In this document: positions 17,334 through 25,667 of the stretch, piece by piece
How the letters are laid out: each line of letters opens with the position of its first letter
Position numbering within the stretch: the first letter of the stretch is position 1
Notes under the pieces: model-generated
Database searches by the model: none
What the model was told of the DNA's origin: nothing
Seen by the model: only the letters and a program-made list of their open reading frames with translations
Program-made: the position numbers and the translations under genes
Assembly: GCA_018606645.1 (NCBI GenBank)
Contig: JAGVRI010000007.1
Coordinates: 186,001 to 250,000 of the forward strand
Reading direction: 5' to 3'
Source: Chloroflexota bacterium
GTDB lineage: Bacteria; Chloroflexota; Anaerolineae; JAAYZQ01
Length of the DNA stretch: 64,000 bases

Positions 17334-20300
17334 ATGGATCAGGAGCACTTGCGCATCCTGTTGGTTGATGATGAGGACAGTTTTCGGCTGCCGCTGAAAC
17401 AGTACCTGCAAAGCAATTACCCCTATCGGGTGGAGGACGTATCCAATGCGGCTCAGGCATGGCAGCGGGTCCTGACCACTGAGAAACCGTACGATGTGGT
17501 CCTGGTGGATGACCTGCTGATGGCTGAACCTGGAACCCCACCGGAGCCGATCGGGATCGAACTGCTGCGGCGGATCCTGCACCATTCGCCGGAAACCGCC
17601 GGATTGGTGTTCACCGGTTGGGGGATGGAACGGGCCGTCGAGGCGCTCCAGGCCGGCGCCTACCGCTACCTGGCCAAGCCGCCCAACCTCCCCGAACTGG
17701 GGGTATCCATCCAGATGGCAGCCCGCCAGGCGCGGCTGCGGCGGGAACGAGACCTGCTGGCTTCCATCCTGACGATCAGCAACGCCATGATCGGCGGACT
17801 GGAGCTGGACCGGACGTTGCGGGTGATCGGCGAAGCGGTGCCGAGGTTGGTGGGCGTCGAGGCGTGCTCGGTGGCGCGCCTGGACCCCTGCACCGGCCAT
17901 CTCCGCCACGAACTTCTGGTCCCTCTGGGCGACGCCTCAGTGCAGTGGAAACGACATCTGAAAGGGGTCGAACTTACGCGGCACATCATCGAGTCTGGCG
18001 AGGTGTTCGTGATGCCCGATGTGGCCGCTCAGCCTGAATGGGTGGATGACGATCTGCAACGGGCAGGAGTGCGCTCATTCATCGGGGTGCCAATTCCGGG
18101 GGAACCCACCAACTGGGGGGTGCTCTATGCCTACAGCACCCGTGCGGAGGCGTTCGGCGCCCATGAGCAACAGGTCCTCCAATTGCTGGCCGGGCAGGCT
18201 GCCCTGGCGTTGAAGAATGCCTCTCTCTATGATGAGGTGCAACACCGGGCGCGCGACCTCGAAACGCTGCAAAAGCTAGCCCTGGTCCTCAACTCTTCCC
18301 TGGACCTGAACCACACCCTGCCGGCCGTGTGTCAGGCGGCGGTCGAGTTCTTTGAGGCCGATCACAGCGGCCTGGTCCTCTTTGAACCCGATTATGCCCA
18401 GGGGTGGGTCAAGGCCGAATACCCAGCTCTGGGTGCCGTCGGGAAGGTGATCCCGGTCCGTGGCGTCCCGGAGGAGGAGCGCCTGGTGCAGCACAAGGAA
18501 CCGATCGTCATTGAGCGCGTGTCTCAGTGCGAGACATTGGGCCCGGTGCGCGATATCCTGCTCGGCTTTGATATCGAGTCGATCCTGATCGTGCCCGTCC
18601 TGGATAGTCGCCACCAACTCCTGGGGTCTTTTAGCCTGGATGCCATCGGCCACCGCCGACAGTTCACCGACGAGGAAGTCAGTCTCTGCCGGGGGTTCGC
18701 CGCCCATGTGGCCGTGGCCATCCAGAACGCGCGGTTGTTCTCTGAGCTCAGCGAGGCCCAACAGTGGCGGGACGCCCTGATCGAGAACTCGTTCGATGGC
18801 GTGATCGCCATCGACCAGAACCGCCGGATTACCGTGTTCAATCGGCGGGCCGAAGAGATGTTGGGCTGGACCGCCGAGGAGATGATCGACCACAGCGCCA
18901 GACGGTTACATGTGGATGTAGACAAGGCCCGGGAAATCTACGATCTGGTGAATCGAGAAGGGTCCGTTTCGGAGTGGAGCATCGATCTGAAACACCGGGA
19001 TGGGACCCATGTCCCGGCGTTGCTCTCGGCGACCCTGCTTCGCGACGAGCACGGCCGTCCGTTCGGCCAGGCCGGATACCTGCGCGACCTGCGGAAGATG
19101 CGGTTGCTGGAGGACCGACTGCGAGCGCTGATGGAGGTGACCCAGGCAGTGACCGGCACCCTCGCCCCGAGTGAGGTGCTGGAGCGCATCGTCCAGTCCG
19201 CTCTCGCGGCGTTTCCCTCGGCGCAGGTCGGGGTGATCCACCTCCACGATCCCGAAACCGGGACGCTGCGACCCGAGGCCGGTTCAATTCCATTGAGTCC
19301 TGAGGCGAAAGAGGCGTGGACCTTCTGCAGCGGCAAGGGGATTGTCGGTTGGGTGTTTGAGCAGGGACGGTCGCTGGCCCTGGACGATGCCCAGGCCGAT
19401 GCGCGCTACCAACCGATCCTCCACCCCGAGGTTCCTCCCCTCCGCGCCGTCCTGTGCGCCCCGCTCAAGACGCGGGAGCGGGTCATCGGTACCCTCTTGT
19501 TGGCCAATGGACAGCGCCCCGGCGTCTTTCAGAGCCAAGACCAGGCGTTGCTCCGCAGTTTCGCCGATCAGGCGGCCATTGCCATCACCAATGCCCAGCT
19601 TTTCCAGGAACAGGCGCTGTTGTTGGACCAGTTGACCCGCGTCCGGGACGAAGCCAAGATGATTGCCCAGGTGACCGCCCTGGGCGATCTGACGACCACC
19701 CTGCACTCGGTGGTACAGGCCGCACAACAGGTCCTGCGCTGTGATATCGCAACCCTCTACACCTATGATGAGGAGAAGGGCCGGTTTGACCAGCTTGTGG
19801 GCATTGGCTGCCAACGACCCGAACACATGCGCCCGCCGGATCAAATCACCGAAGCGTCGGTGCTGTGGCGCATTCTGGAACTGGGGGAGCCATATTATCA
19901 CTATGCCGTATCCGCCCCGGATGATCCGTTGCTCAGCGGCGATTTTGTCCGGCTGGAAGGAGTGCAATCGGCGCTGGGGATGCTGATGCGCTTCGAGGGA
20001 CAACGGGTGGGGGTGGCCTTTTTCAACTACCGCCGCCCCCATCGTTTCAGCGACGATGAGCTGACCGCCGCGCAGCTTTTTGCCGGTCAGGCGGCTGTGG
20101 CCATCCGGAACGCCCGCTTGTATGAGCAACTCAAGAGGGCGTACGAGGACCTGAGACAGGCCAGGGAACTGGTCGAGGCGCAGACCTTTCTGACCTGGAC
20201 CGGCATGATCCACAATACATGGCGACACCGCATCGAGAACCAAGCTCGGGCCATCCGCGACCGGGCCGGGCTGCTGCGAGATGACTTGAAAAGGGCATCC

Positions 20301-20888
20301 GCTCAGGAAATTGACGAAGGCCTGGCCACCATCCAGCGACTGGCAAGAAAGATTCTGGAAAAACCGATCACCCCGCCTCTCCCTTCTGAAGAACAGGTCG
20401 AAGCGGTCCCGCTGAACGCCTTGGTCCGGGAACGGACCAGGCAATTGCAGGAGAATGAGCGGTATTATCAGGCCGCGGAATTCGAGCTGGACCTCCAGCT
20501 TCCAGAGTCGGTCATCGTGCGGGCCAGCCCGCAATGGCTGCGCAGCGCGATCGACATGTTGGTGGACAACGCGGTAAAAGCGGTAGCTGGTCGCCCGCTG
20601 CGCCGCGTCACCCTCGGCACCCGGTTGAAGGACCACCGGGCGGAGGTCCTGGTTTCGGACACCGGGCCAGGCATGCCGAAACCGATCCGGGAGCAGATCG
20701 ACCGAGGACGGATCGAGAACCCGGACAACCGGCAAGGCGGGATGGGGATTGGATTGACGATGACCCAGTTTATCGCCCGAAGCTATGGAGGGGAGATCTA
20801 CGTCGAGGCCACCGGCCCCGCCGGTACGACCATGGTCCTATGGCTACCGGCCATGACCCAAGAACAAGGATGGGAGAAGAGTGCCTGA
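17334..20888 (+). CDS. Hybrid sensor histidine kinase (REC-GAF-GAF-PAS-GAF-GAF-kinase)
   Basis: A 1184-residue soluble kinase. The N-terminal receiver (5-130) has ILLVDDE and [11 protein letters not shown]-like domains follow at about 155-300 and 325-475, a PAS domain at about 485-605 ([20 protein letters not shown]), and GAF-like domains at about 615-765 and 785-930. The kinase core has His960 in [11 protein letters not shown], the N box around Asn1079, SDTGPGMP and [11 protein letters not shown]. The ATG at 17334 has GGAGGG just upstream; an ATG at 17319 overlapping the previous stop is an alternative. It probably integrates several small-molecule cues and signals to the receiver proteins encoded next. 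Confidence 0.88.
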   Translation: MDQEHLRILLVDDEDSFRLPLKQYLQSNYPYRVEDVSNAAQAWQRVLTTEKPYDVVLVDDLLMAEPGTPPEPIGIELLRRILHHSPETAGLVFTGWGMERAVEALQAGAYRYLAKPPNLPELGVSIQMAARQARLRRERDLLASILTISNAMIGGLELDRTLRVIGEAVPRLVGVEACSVARLDPCTGHLRHELLVPLGDASVQWKRHLKGVELTRHIIESGEVFVMPDVAAQPEWVDDDLQRAGVRSFIGVPIPGEPTNWGVLYAYSTRAEAFGAHEQQVLQLLAGQAALALKNASLYDEVQHRARDLETLQKLALVLNSSLDLNHTLPAVCQAAVEFFEADHSGLVLFEPDYAQGWVKAEYPALGAVGKVIPVRGVPEEERLVQHKEPIVIERVSQCETLGPVRDILLGFDIESILIVPVLDSRHQLLGSFSLDAIGHRRQFTDEEVSLCRGFAAHVAVAIQNARLFSELSEAQQWRDALIENSFDGVIAIDQNRRITVFNRRAEEMLGWTAEEMIDHSARRLHVDVDKAREIYDLVNREGSVSEWSIDLKHRDGTHVPALLSATLLRDEHGRPFGQAGYLRDLRKMRLLEDRLRALMEVTQAVTGTLAPSEVLERIVQSALAAFPSAQVGVIHLHDPETGTLRPEAGSIPLSPEAKEAWTFCSGKGIVGWVFEQGRSLALDDAQADARYQPILHPEVPPLRAVLCAPLKTRERVIGTLLLANGQRPGVFQSQDQALLRSFADQAAIAITNAQLFQEQALLLDQLTRVRDEAKMIAQVTALGDLTTTLHSVVQAAQQVLRCDIATLYTYDEEKGRFDQLVGIGCQRPEHMRPPDQITEASVLWRILELGEPYYHYAVSAPDDPLLSGDFVRLEGVQSALGMLMRFEGQRVGVAFFNYRRPHRFSDDELTAAQLFAGQAAVAIRNARLYEQLKRAYEDLRQARELVEAQTFLTWTGMIHNTWRHRIENQARAIRDRAGLLRDDLKRASAQEIDEGLATIQRLARKILEKPITPPLPSEEQVEAVPLNALVRERTRQLQENERYYQAAEFELDLQLPESVIVRASPQWLRSAIDMLVDNAVKAVAGRPLRRVTLGTRLKDHRAEVLVSDTGPGMPKPIREQIDRGRIENPDNRQGGMGIGLTMTQFIARSYGGEIYVEATGPAGTTMVLWLPAMTQEQGWEKSA

Positions 20889-21315
20889 GAAATGGACTTT
20901 TGTGTTGGTCAGCGAGGAGCAGGAAACGCTGTGGCCCCAGGTGCTGCGACGCGCGCTGTCTCCGCTGGGGGAAATGCGCATCCTTTCGGAGGACAAAGCC
21001 GTCCAGGCGGCGGCCACGAGCCCTGTTCCTTTGGTGATCCTGGACGCAGCCGTCGTCCGGGACGTCGCCGGGTTGACATCCCGGCTGAAACGAGAGCGGC
21101 CTGACCTGCACGTGGTCGTCGCCACCGCGTCGCCCACCTGGAGACGGGCGCGGCAAGCCCTGCAGGCCGGGGCGTCCGACTATATCCGCAAATCGCTAGA
21201 TGAGGAGGAGCTCCGCGCCCAGATCGAGGCTGTGCTCCATCTTCCGCCGCCGCGCGCGCCCAACGAAAAGGAGGGGATACGCGATGAGCCATCGGATCCT
21301 TTTCGTGGACAATGA
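20881..21315 (+). CDS. Small receiver-domain protein
   Basis: A 144-residue receiver with VLVSEEQE replacing the usual VDDE pocket, the candidate phospho-acceptor Asp in LVILDAAVV and the conserved Lys in DYIRKSLDEEE. It starts with GTG at 20881, overlapping the stop of the kinase gene by 8 nt, and its own end overlaps the next gene by 32 nt, so it is translationally coupled on both sides. The C-terminal 20 residues are a Pro/Arg-rich tail read through the next ribosome site. It may be a phosphotransfer intermediate or a brake on the last gene product. Confidence 0.75.
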   Translation: MPEKWTFVLVSEEQETLWPQVLRRALSPLGEMRILSEDKAVQAAATSPVPLVILDAAVVRDVAGLTSRLKRERPDLHVVVATASPTWRRARQALQAGASDYIRKSLDEEELRAQIEAVLHLPPPRAPNEKEGIRDEPSDPFRGQ

Positions 21316-23287
21316 TCCCGACTTGCTCGACATCTGGGCCGAATACCTGGAGCGGGCCGGGTATCGGGTGGAGAAGGCAGTTTCGCTGGAGCAGGCCCGG
21401 CAACGGCTGGCAGAGGCCTTTTTCCACCTGATGATCGTGGATATCCGCATGGTGGACGACACAGACCGACACGACCTCTCCGGCCTGGCGCTGGCCAGGG
21501 ATCCGGCCTACCTGCCGGTCCCCAAGATCGTCCTCACCGGCTTTCCCAGCCATCAAACTGCTCGAGAGGCGATGAAACCGCGTCCGGAGGGCCTGCCCGC
21601 CGCCGTGGACTATCTGGACAAGGACCGAGAACCGGAGGCGATGATCCATGCCGTCCAGGAGATACTGGGCCAGCGCCTTCGCTCCAATCCGCACCTCCAG
21701 GTCGAGTGGGACCCGCGGGAGCCGCTGTCGTTCGCCCATCTGGCCTATCTATTGGAGCCACAGTTGCCCCAGGACCTCCTCGGCCATCGGATCGCCGAAC
21801 TGGAGGAGTTGTTCCGCCGCCTCTTTCTGGACGCCAAGCAGATGCGGGTCTATCGCCTGCTCTGGCATCGGGAGCGGCGCGTTGGTCTGGCCGTCCTCCT
21901 CCGCTCCCTTGCCGATACTGTCCTCTCCAGAATCGTGGTTTGCGGCAACCGGGACCGCCTGGCCTGCGAGGAGCGGGCGATCCGCCTCTCCTGCCCTGAG
22001 GATGGACTGCGGCTGACGGAAACGGCCGAGACGATGCGCTTTGGCGCGCACGCTTATGCCATCCCCGACGGGCAAGCGGAAAAGGTCCAGACGTTAGCCG
22101 ACCTGTATCACAGCCGCAACGACCGTTTGCTCAGGGCGACGCTCGACCAGGTGCTCAAAGAGGTCATACCCGCCTGGCACCGACGCGGTCAGAGGGTGGA
22201 AGAGGGCCGGGACCTGATGGCTCTCTATCGCCAGCAGGCCGGCCTGGAGGAAGGATGGTCCCCGGCGGCGGTCCGAGAGCGGGTTCAGGCCCTGGTCCAG
22301 CTTGTGCGCCCGCTGAGCTCGGTACTGATCGAGTACGATGCCCGGTCCCTGACCTTCTCCTTTCCCATGGAACCTCCGCTGTCCGGTCCCGATCCGGTCA
22401 CGGCCATCTATCATCCCTCGGAACGGTATACGACCCCGGTGGTCTGCCGGCTGTCCCCGGGGCGGCTGACGGCCGATAGCCTGGTGGTGGATGCCCGGCA
22501 CCGCGCCTGGCCGACCGATCTGGCCGGCCTCGGTCAGGCGCCGCAATGGTGGGATTATCTCTGTCTGGAAGCCATCCTGCGCTTCGACCTGGTCCAGCCC
22601 ATCGATCTACAGGAGGCGTGGCGATCCTTCGAAGAGTGCCTGGTCGCCCCTGTCAGCTTCCAGGATTCCCTCGACATCGTGTCGGGGCCCGACGAGTTGC
22701 GGCTGAACGCCTTACTGATCGACAAGGTGCGGAAACAGGCCGGCAGCGAAACCGGGCTGGAGGTAGAACCATACTATGCCGGTCTGCTCGTCTGGGTGGT
22801 GGCGGCCATGACCCACTATGACCCGGCCAGGCTGTACGACCAGGACGAACAGAACCGCGCCGCCCATCTGCTCCTGGCGGCCGCGATGCTCACCCGCCGG
22901 TTGGCCGCCGGGGATCAACGCTCGGTGAGCATCTCCCCCAAGTCAGCGCTGGAGCGGACCATTCGCCTCCGCCTGGACGAGGATGGGGTCCGGGTCTGGA
23001 CCGGGCCGGACCGTTACCTGACCCTGACCGGCCAGCAGTTGGTCTTATTCCGGAGCCTGTACCGGCGCCAGGGCCAGGTCGTGCCGCGCCAGACCTTGAT
23101 CGAGGAGGTGTTCGGCGAACCGTACGCCGCCGACATGAGAGATCGGCACTTCCAGGAACGGCGGTTGAACACCGTCATGCAGCGGTTAAAGGACCAGCTC
23201 AAAGCGCATACCGGCTGCTCCGAATTCATCCAGACCGTGCGAGGGGAGGGATACCGACTCGATCCAGAGGGCAAGCGGTCCGGCTAA
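21284..23287 (+). CDS. Response regulator: REC, phosphotransferase-like middle domain, OmpR/PhoB winged helix
   Basis: A 667-residue protein. Residues 1-128 are a receiver (ILFVDNDPD, Asp53 in LMIVDIRMVDD). Residues 560-660 are an OmpR/PhoB-type winged helix (LTLTGQQLVLFRSLYRRQGQ, then VRGEGYRLDPEG). The 430-residue middle is not a standard output domain. Its run IVVCGNRDRLACEE, the Trp-rich WHRRG, and RLSPGRLTADSLVVD followed by AWPTDLAGLGQAPQWWDYLCLE read like an aminoglycoside-phosphotransferase/choline-kinase fold of the type called ternary-complex-associated domain 9. If so, its catalytic HGD is lost (LSPG) while the later Asp412 remains. That assignment is inference. AAAAGGAGGGG precedes ATG 21284. 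Confidence 0.75.
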   Translation: MSHRILFVDNDPDLLDIWAEYLERAGYRVEKAVSLEQARQRLAEAFFHLMIVDIRMVDDTDRHDLSGLALARDPAYLPVPKIVLTGFPSHQTAREAMKPRPEGLPAAVDYLDKDREPEAMIHAVQEILGQRLRSNPHLQVEWDPREPLSFAHLAYLLEPQLPQDLLGHRIAELEELFRRLFLDAKQMRVYRLLWHRERRVGLAVLLRSLADTVLSRIVVCGNRDRLACEERAIRLSCPEDGLRLTETAETMRFGAHAYAIPDGQAEKVQTLADLYHSRNDRLLRATLDQVLKEVIPAWHRRGQRVEEGRDLMALYRQQAGLEEGWSPAAVRERVQALVQLVRPLSSVLIEYDARSLTFSFPMEPPLSGPDPVTAIYHPSERYTTPVVCRLSPGRLTADSLVVDARHRAWPTDLAGLGQAPQWWDYLCLEAILRFDLVQPIDLQEAWRSFEECLVAPVSFQDSLDIVSGPDELRLNALLIDKVRKQAGSETGLEVEPYYAGLLVWVVAAMTHYDPARLYDQDEQNRAAHLLLAAAMLTRRLAAGDQRSVSISPKSALERTIRLRLDEDGVRVWTGPDRYLTLTGQQLVLFRSLYRRQGQVVPRQTLIEEVFGEPYAADMRDRHFQERRLNTVMQRLKDQLKAHTGCSEFIQTVRGEGYRLDPEGKRSG

Positions 23288-23292
23288 CCATC

Positions 23293-23318
23293 AGTCCGCC
23301 GGCGGCCGGCTGACTTTT
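23293..23318 (+). terminator. Terminator of the signalling operon
   Basis: AGTC-c-GCCGG, loop CGG, CCGGC-t-GACT, then TTT, 6 nt after the stop of the response regulator. There is one mismatch in the stem. Confidence 0.55.
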
Positions 23319-23381
23319 GCCCTCGAGAGTGACCGCCACCCGCCTCTGCCCTGAGCAGCGATGGCTCAGCAGTGAGTGTGG

Positions 23382-23423
23382 CGTGATATTGATGTGATAT
23401 TCAGGCCCCCTGTCTGGTAAAAT
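23382..23423 (+). promoter_or_regulatory. Second copy of the direct-repeat operator with extended -10 promoter
   Basis: CGTGATATTGA and TGTGATATTCA (23382-23403) match the operator at 14981-15002. The second repeat again covers the -35 position of TGGTAAAAT (23415-23423), an extended -10. It probably drives transcription towards the membrane gene at 23537 under the same regulator. Confidence 0.65.
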
Positions 23424-23438
23424 CTGGGAGATTGTTGT

Positions 23439-23472
23439 GTCCCAGCCGTGATGCGGCTGGGACTTGTTTTTT
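23439..23472 (+). terminator. Strong intrinsic terminator directly after the operator-controlled promoter
   Basis: A perfect 10-bp stem GTCCCAGCCG/CGGCTGGGAC with loop TGATG, followed by TTGTTTTTT. A transcript from the promoter at 23415-23423 would start near 23430 and end near 23472, giving either a 40-nt RNA or an attenuator ahead of the next gene. Confidence 0.75.
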
Positions 23473-23536
23473 GGTATGATGAGGATAGGAATGGAGGGCG
23501 GTTCCGGGAGGATGGTCAGAAACAGGAGGTGTGATC

Positions 23537-24004
23537 ATGAACGTCATATTTGGCGAATATGGCGCACCGACGTTTCATCCTCACTGGCTCGCATTTTGGA
23601 GACGGTTCCTGGGCATTGCGCTGTTGGTGGGGATGGGGCTGCTGGGCTTTGTCGTCTGGGTGCCCCTGGGGTTCATCTTCTGGGCCATGGCGGCTGCCAG
23701 CGGCGTGAGCATCTACCTGGAATGGAGCTGGAATACCTGCACCTTCACCGCCGACCGTCGCCTGATCCGCCGCCGGGGGTTCATGGGGTGCACCCGAGAC
23801 ATCATCAGCCTGTTCGGCACCATCACGCCCTACCAGATCCCGATCCTCGGACAATGGCTGGACATGGGCAGCGTAGAACTCCGCATCCCAGGCCAAGGGC
23901 AAATCGTCTACATCCGGCACATCGCCCACTTTGAGGAGTTCTGCGGGTTGCTGATGGCTGCCCGGCAGTGGGCCGGAACCCAGGTGATACCGGCCTTTTT
24001 CTGA
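23537..24004 (+). CDS. Small membrane protein with bacterial PH-like domain
   Basis: A 155-residue protein with two closely spaced membrane spans (about 16-34 and 37-55). These are followed by a stretch that fits the bPH2/DUF304 fold: CTFTADRRLIRRRGFMG, then DIISLFGTITPYQIP, VELRIPGQGQIVYIRHI and FEEFCGLL. The family's role is unclear, often envelope-related. The ATG at 23537 has AGGAGG at 23524-23529; a GTG at 23531 lies too close to it. It follows the signalling operon and shares its operator, so it is probably a direct target. Confidence 0.65.
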   Translation: MNVIFGEYGAPTFHPHWLAFWRRFLGIALLVGMGLLGFVVWVPLGFIFWAMAAASGVSIYLEWSWNTCTFTADRRLIRRRGFMGCTRDIISLFGTITPYQIPILGQWLDMGSVELRIPGQGQIVYIRHIAHFEEFCGLLMAARQWAGTQVIPAFF

Positions 24005-24168
24005 TGCCCTCCCCTTCCCTCTATGGAGAGAGGGAAGGGGGAGGACGCCCTATCCCTTCTTACTTCTCAGGACCCGCCCGAATGTTTCACCGCGAGAGGC
24101 AAGAACGTGCGGTGAACGATCCGCCAATCGGCAATCCGCCCTCCGAAGCCTCCGTTCCCGTCATTCAG

Positions 24169-24264
24169 GGGTCAAGGCTTCAGCCGGAGACCCGCCTAAA
24201 GGCTCCACTCCGGGAGTCAAGGCTTTAGCCGGACGGACTGGACGCTCCCATTAAAGGCTCCGGT
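24169..24264 (+). repeat. REP/BIME-like array C (two paired units)
   Basis: Two arm pairs with the arm-1 variants GTCAAGGCTTCAGCCGG and GTCAAGGCTTTAGCCGG; the last arm 2 is eroded. An unrelated GC-rich palindrome (CCCTCCCCTTCCCTCT/GAGAGGGAAGGGGGAGG) lies at about 24007-24044. The array ends right at the -35 of the MFS gene promoter. Confidence 0.75.
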
Positions 24265-24265
24265 C

Positions 24266-24294
24266 TGGACAGCCCCGCTCCGGTCGAGTATAAT
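24266..24294 (+). promoter_or_regulatory. Sigma-70-type promoter for the MFS gene
   Basis: TGGACA (24266-24271), a 17-bp spacer and TATAAT (24289-24294), about 30 nt before the ATG. Confidence 0.75.
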
Positions 24295-24323
24295 AGCCGC
24301 CATTGAGTCAGGAGAAACGTCCC

Positions 24324-25667
24324 ATGGCGGTCCTATCCCGCGAACGTTCCGGCCTTCGCACCTTTCTGATCATCTGGTTCGGCCAGTTCATTTCAGTGAT
24401 CGGCTCCGGCCTGACCGGCTTTGCCCTGGGGGTCTACCTCTACCAACGCACCGGAGCCGCCACCCAACTGGCGCTGTCGCTGGTGGCGGCCAGCCTGCCC
24501 CACCTGGTGCTACTGCCGTTCGCCGGCGCGCTGGTCGATCGCTGGGAGCGACGGCGGGTGTTGATCCTGAGCGACACCGGCGCCGCCCTGGTGACGCTCT
24601 CCTTCTGGGCGCTGTTGACTTTGGGACGTCTGGAGGTGTGGCATGTCTACCTGGGCAACGCCATCGCCTCGGCGCTGAGCGCCTTTCAGCGGCCGGCCTA
24701 TCTGGCCCTCCCCTCGCTGCTCGTGCCCAAGAGCCAGTTCGGGCGCGTCAGTGGGCTGATGCAGCTTGCCGAGTCGGTGTCGATCATCGTCGCCCCCCTG
24801 GTGGCCGGCTTTTTGATCGCCGGGATCGGCATTCAGGGTGTGTTCCTGGTCGATTTCGCTACCTTTCTCTTTGCCGTGTCCACCCTGTGGGTCGTACACA
24901 TTCCCCGACCCGACTCACCACCTGGTGCCACCGCCGACCGCCCTTCGCTGCTCCGCCAGGCAGCCTTTGGCTGGAACTATCTGCGCGCCCGCCGTGGGCT
25001 GGTGGGCATGCTCATCCTCTTTGCCGTTGTCAACTTTGCTCTGGGCTTTTACAGCGCCCTCTTTACCCCCCTGGTCCTGTCGCGCTTTAACGCCCAACTG
25101 CTGGGCAGCCTGTTGTCGATCGGCGGGTTCGGCATGCTCGCCGGGAGCCTGGTCATGAGCGCCTGGGGCGGCACCTCCCGCAAGATCTGGACGGTGCTCG
25201 GCGCGATCTCCCTGGCCGGCCTGGGCATGGGCGCCGTCGGCCTCCGGCCCGATCCGCTGCTGATCGGTGCGGGAAACCTTGTCTTCTTCGCGCTGGTGCC
25301 TGTCGCCAACGCCGCCAGCCAGGCGATCTGGCTGGCCAAGGTTCCACCTGAGGTGCAAGGTCGAGTCTTTGCCGTGCGGATGATGGTCGGCAGCGCCATC
25401 ACCCCCGTGGCTTACCTGCTGGCCGGACCGCTGGCCGACCGCGTCGCCGAGCCGCTCATGGCCCCTGGCGGTGCGCTGGCCGGCACCGTCGGACAGGTCC
25501 TGGGGGTCGGCACCGGCCGTGGGTTCGGGCTGATCCTGTTGCTCACCGGATTGGTCGTGGCGGTGGCTCCCCTCCTGGCTGCGCTTGTCCGCCCCATCCG
25601 CCGCGTCGAACTGGAGCTGCCCGATGCCGTCCCCGGCGGTGAGGGCGGGGCGCTAACCGTGGGGTGA
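24324..25667 (+). CDS. MFS exporter (EntS/MFS_3-like)
   Basis: A 447-residue polytopic protein with about 12 hydrophobic spans. It begins LRTFLIIWFGQFISVIGSGL and has the MFS loop 2-3 motif as GALVDRWERRRVLILSD. The pattern matches the MFS_3 group of drug, macrolide and siderophore exporters. The ATG at 24324 follows AGGAG at 24308-24312 with rather long spacing; the TTG at 24303 is an alternative. Its last 125 bp overlap, tail to tail, the open frame of the DNA methyltransferase. It has its own promoter, so it is probably a single-gene unit. Confidence 0.82.
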   Translation: MAVLSRERSGLRTFLIIWFGQFISVIGSGLTGFALGVYLYQRTGAATQLALSLVAASLPHLVLLPFAGALVDRWERRRVLILSDTGAALVTLSFWALLTLGRLEVWHVYLGNAIASALSAFQRPAYLALPSLLVPKSQFGRVSGLMQLAESVSIIVAPLVAGFLIAGIGIQGVFLVDFATFLFAVSTLWVVHIPRPDSPPGATADRPSLLRQAAFGWNYLRARRGLVGMLILFAVVNFALGFYSALFTPLVLSRFNAQLLGSLLSIGGFGMLAGSLVMSAWGGTSRKIWTVLGAISLAGLGMGAVGLRPDPLLIGAGNLVFFALVPVANAASQAIWLAKVPPEVQGRVFAVRMMVGSAITPVAYLLAGPLADRVAEPLMAPGGALAGTVGQVLGVGTGRGFGLILLLTGLVVAVAPLLAALVRPIRRVELELPDAVPGGEGGALTVG

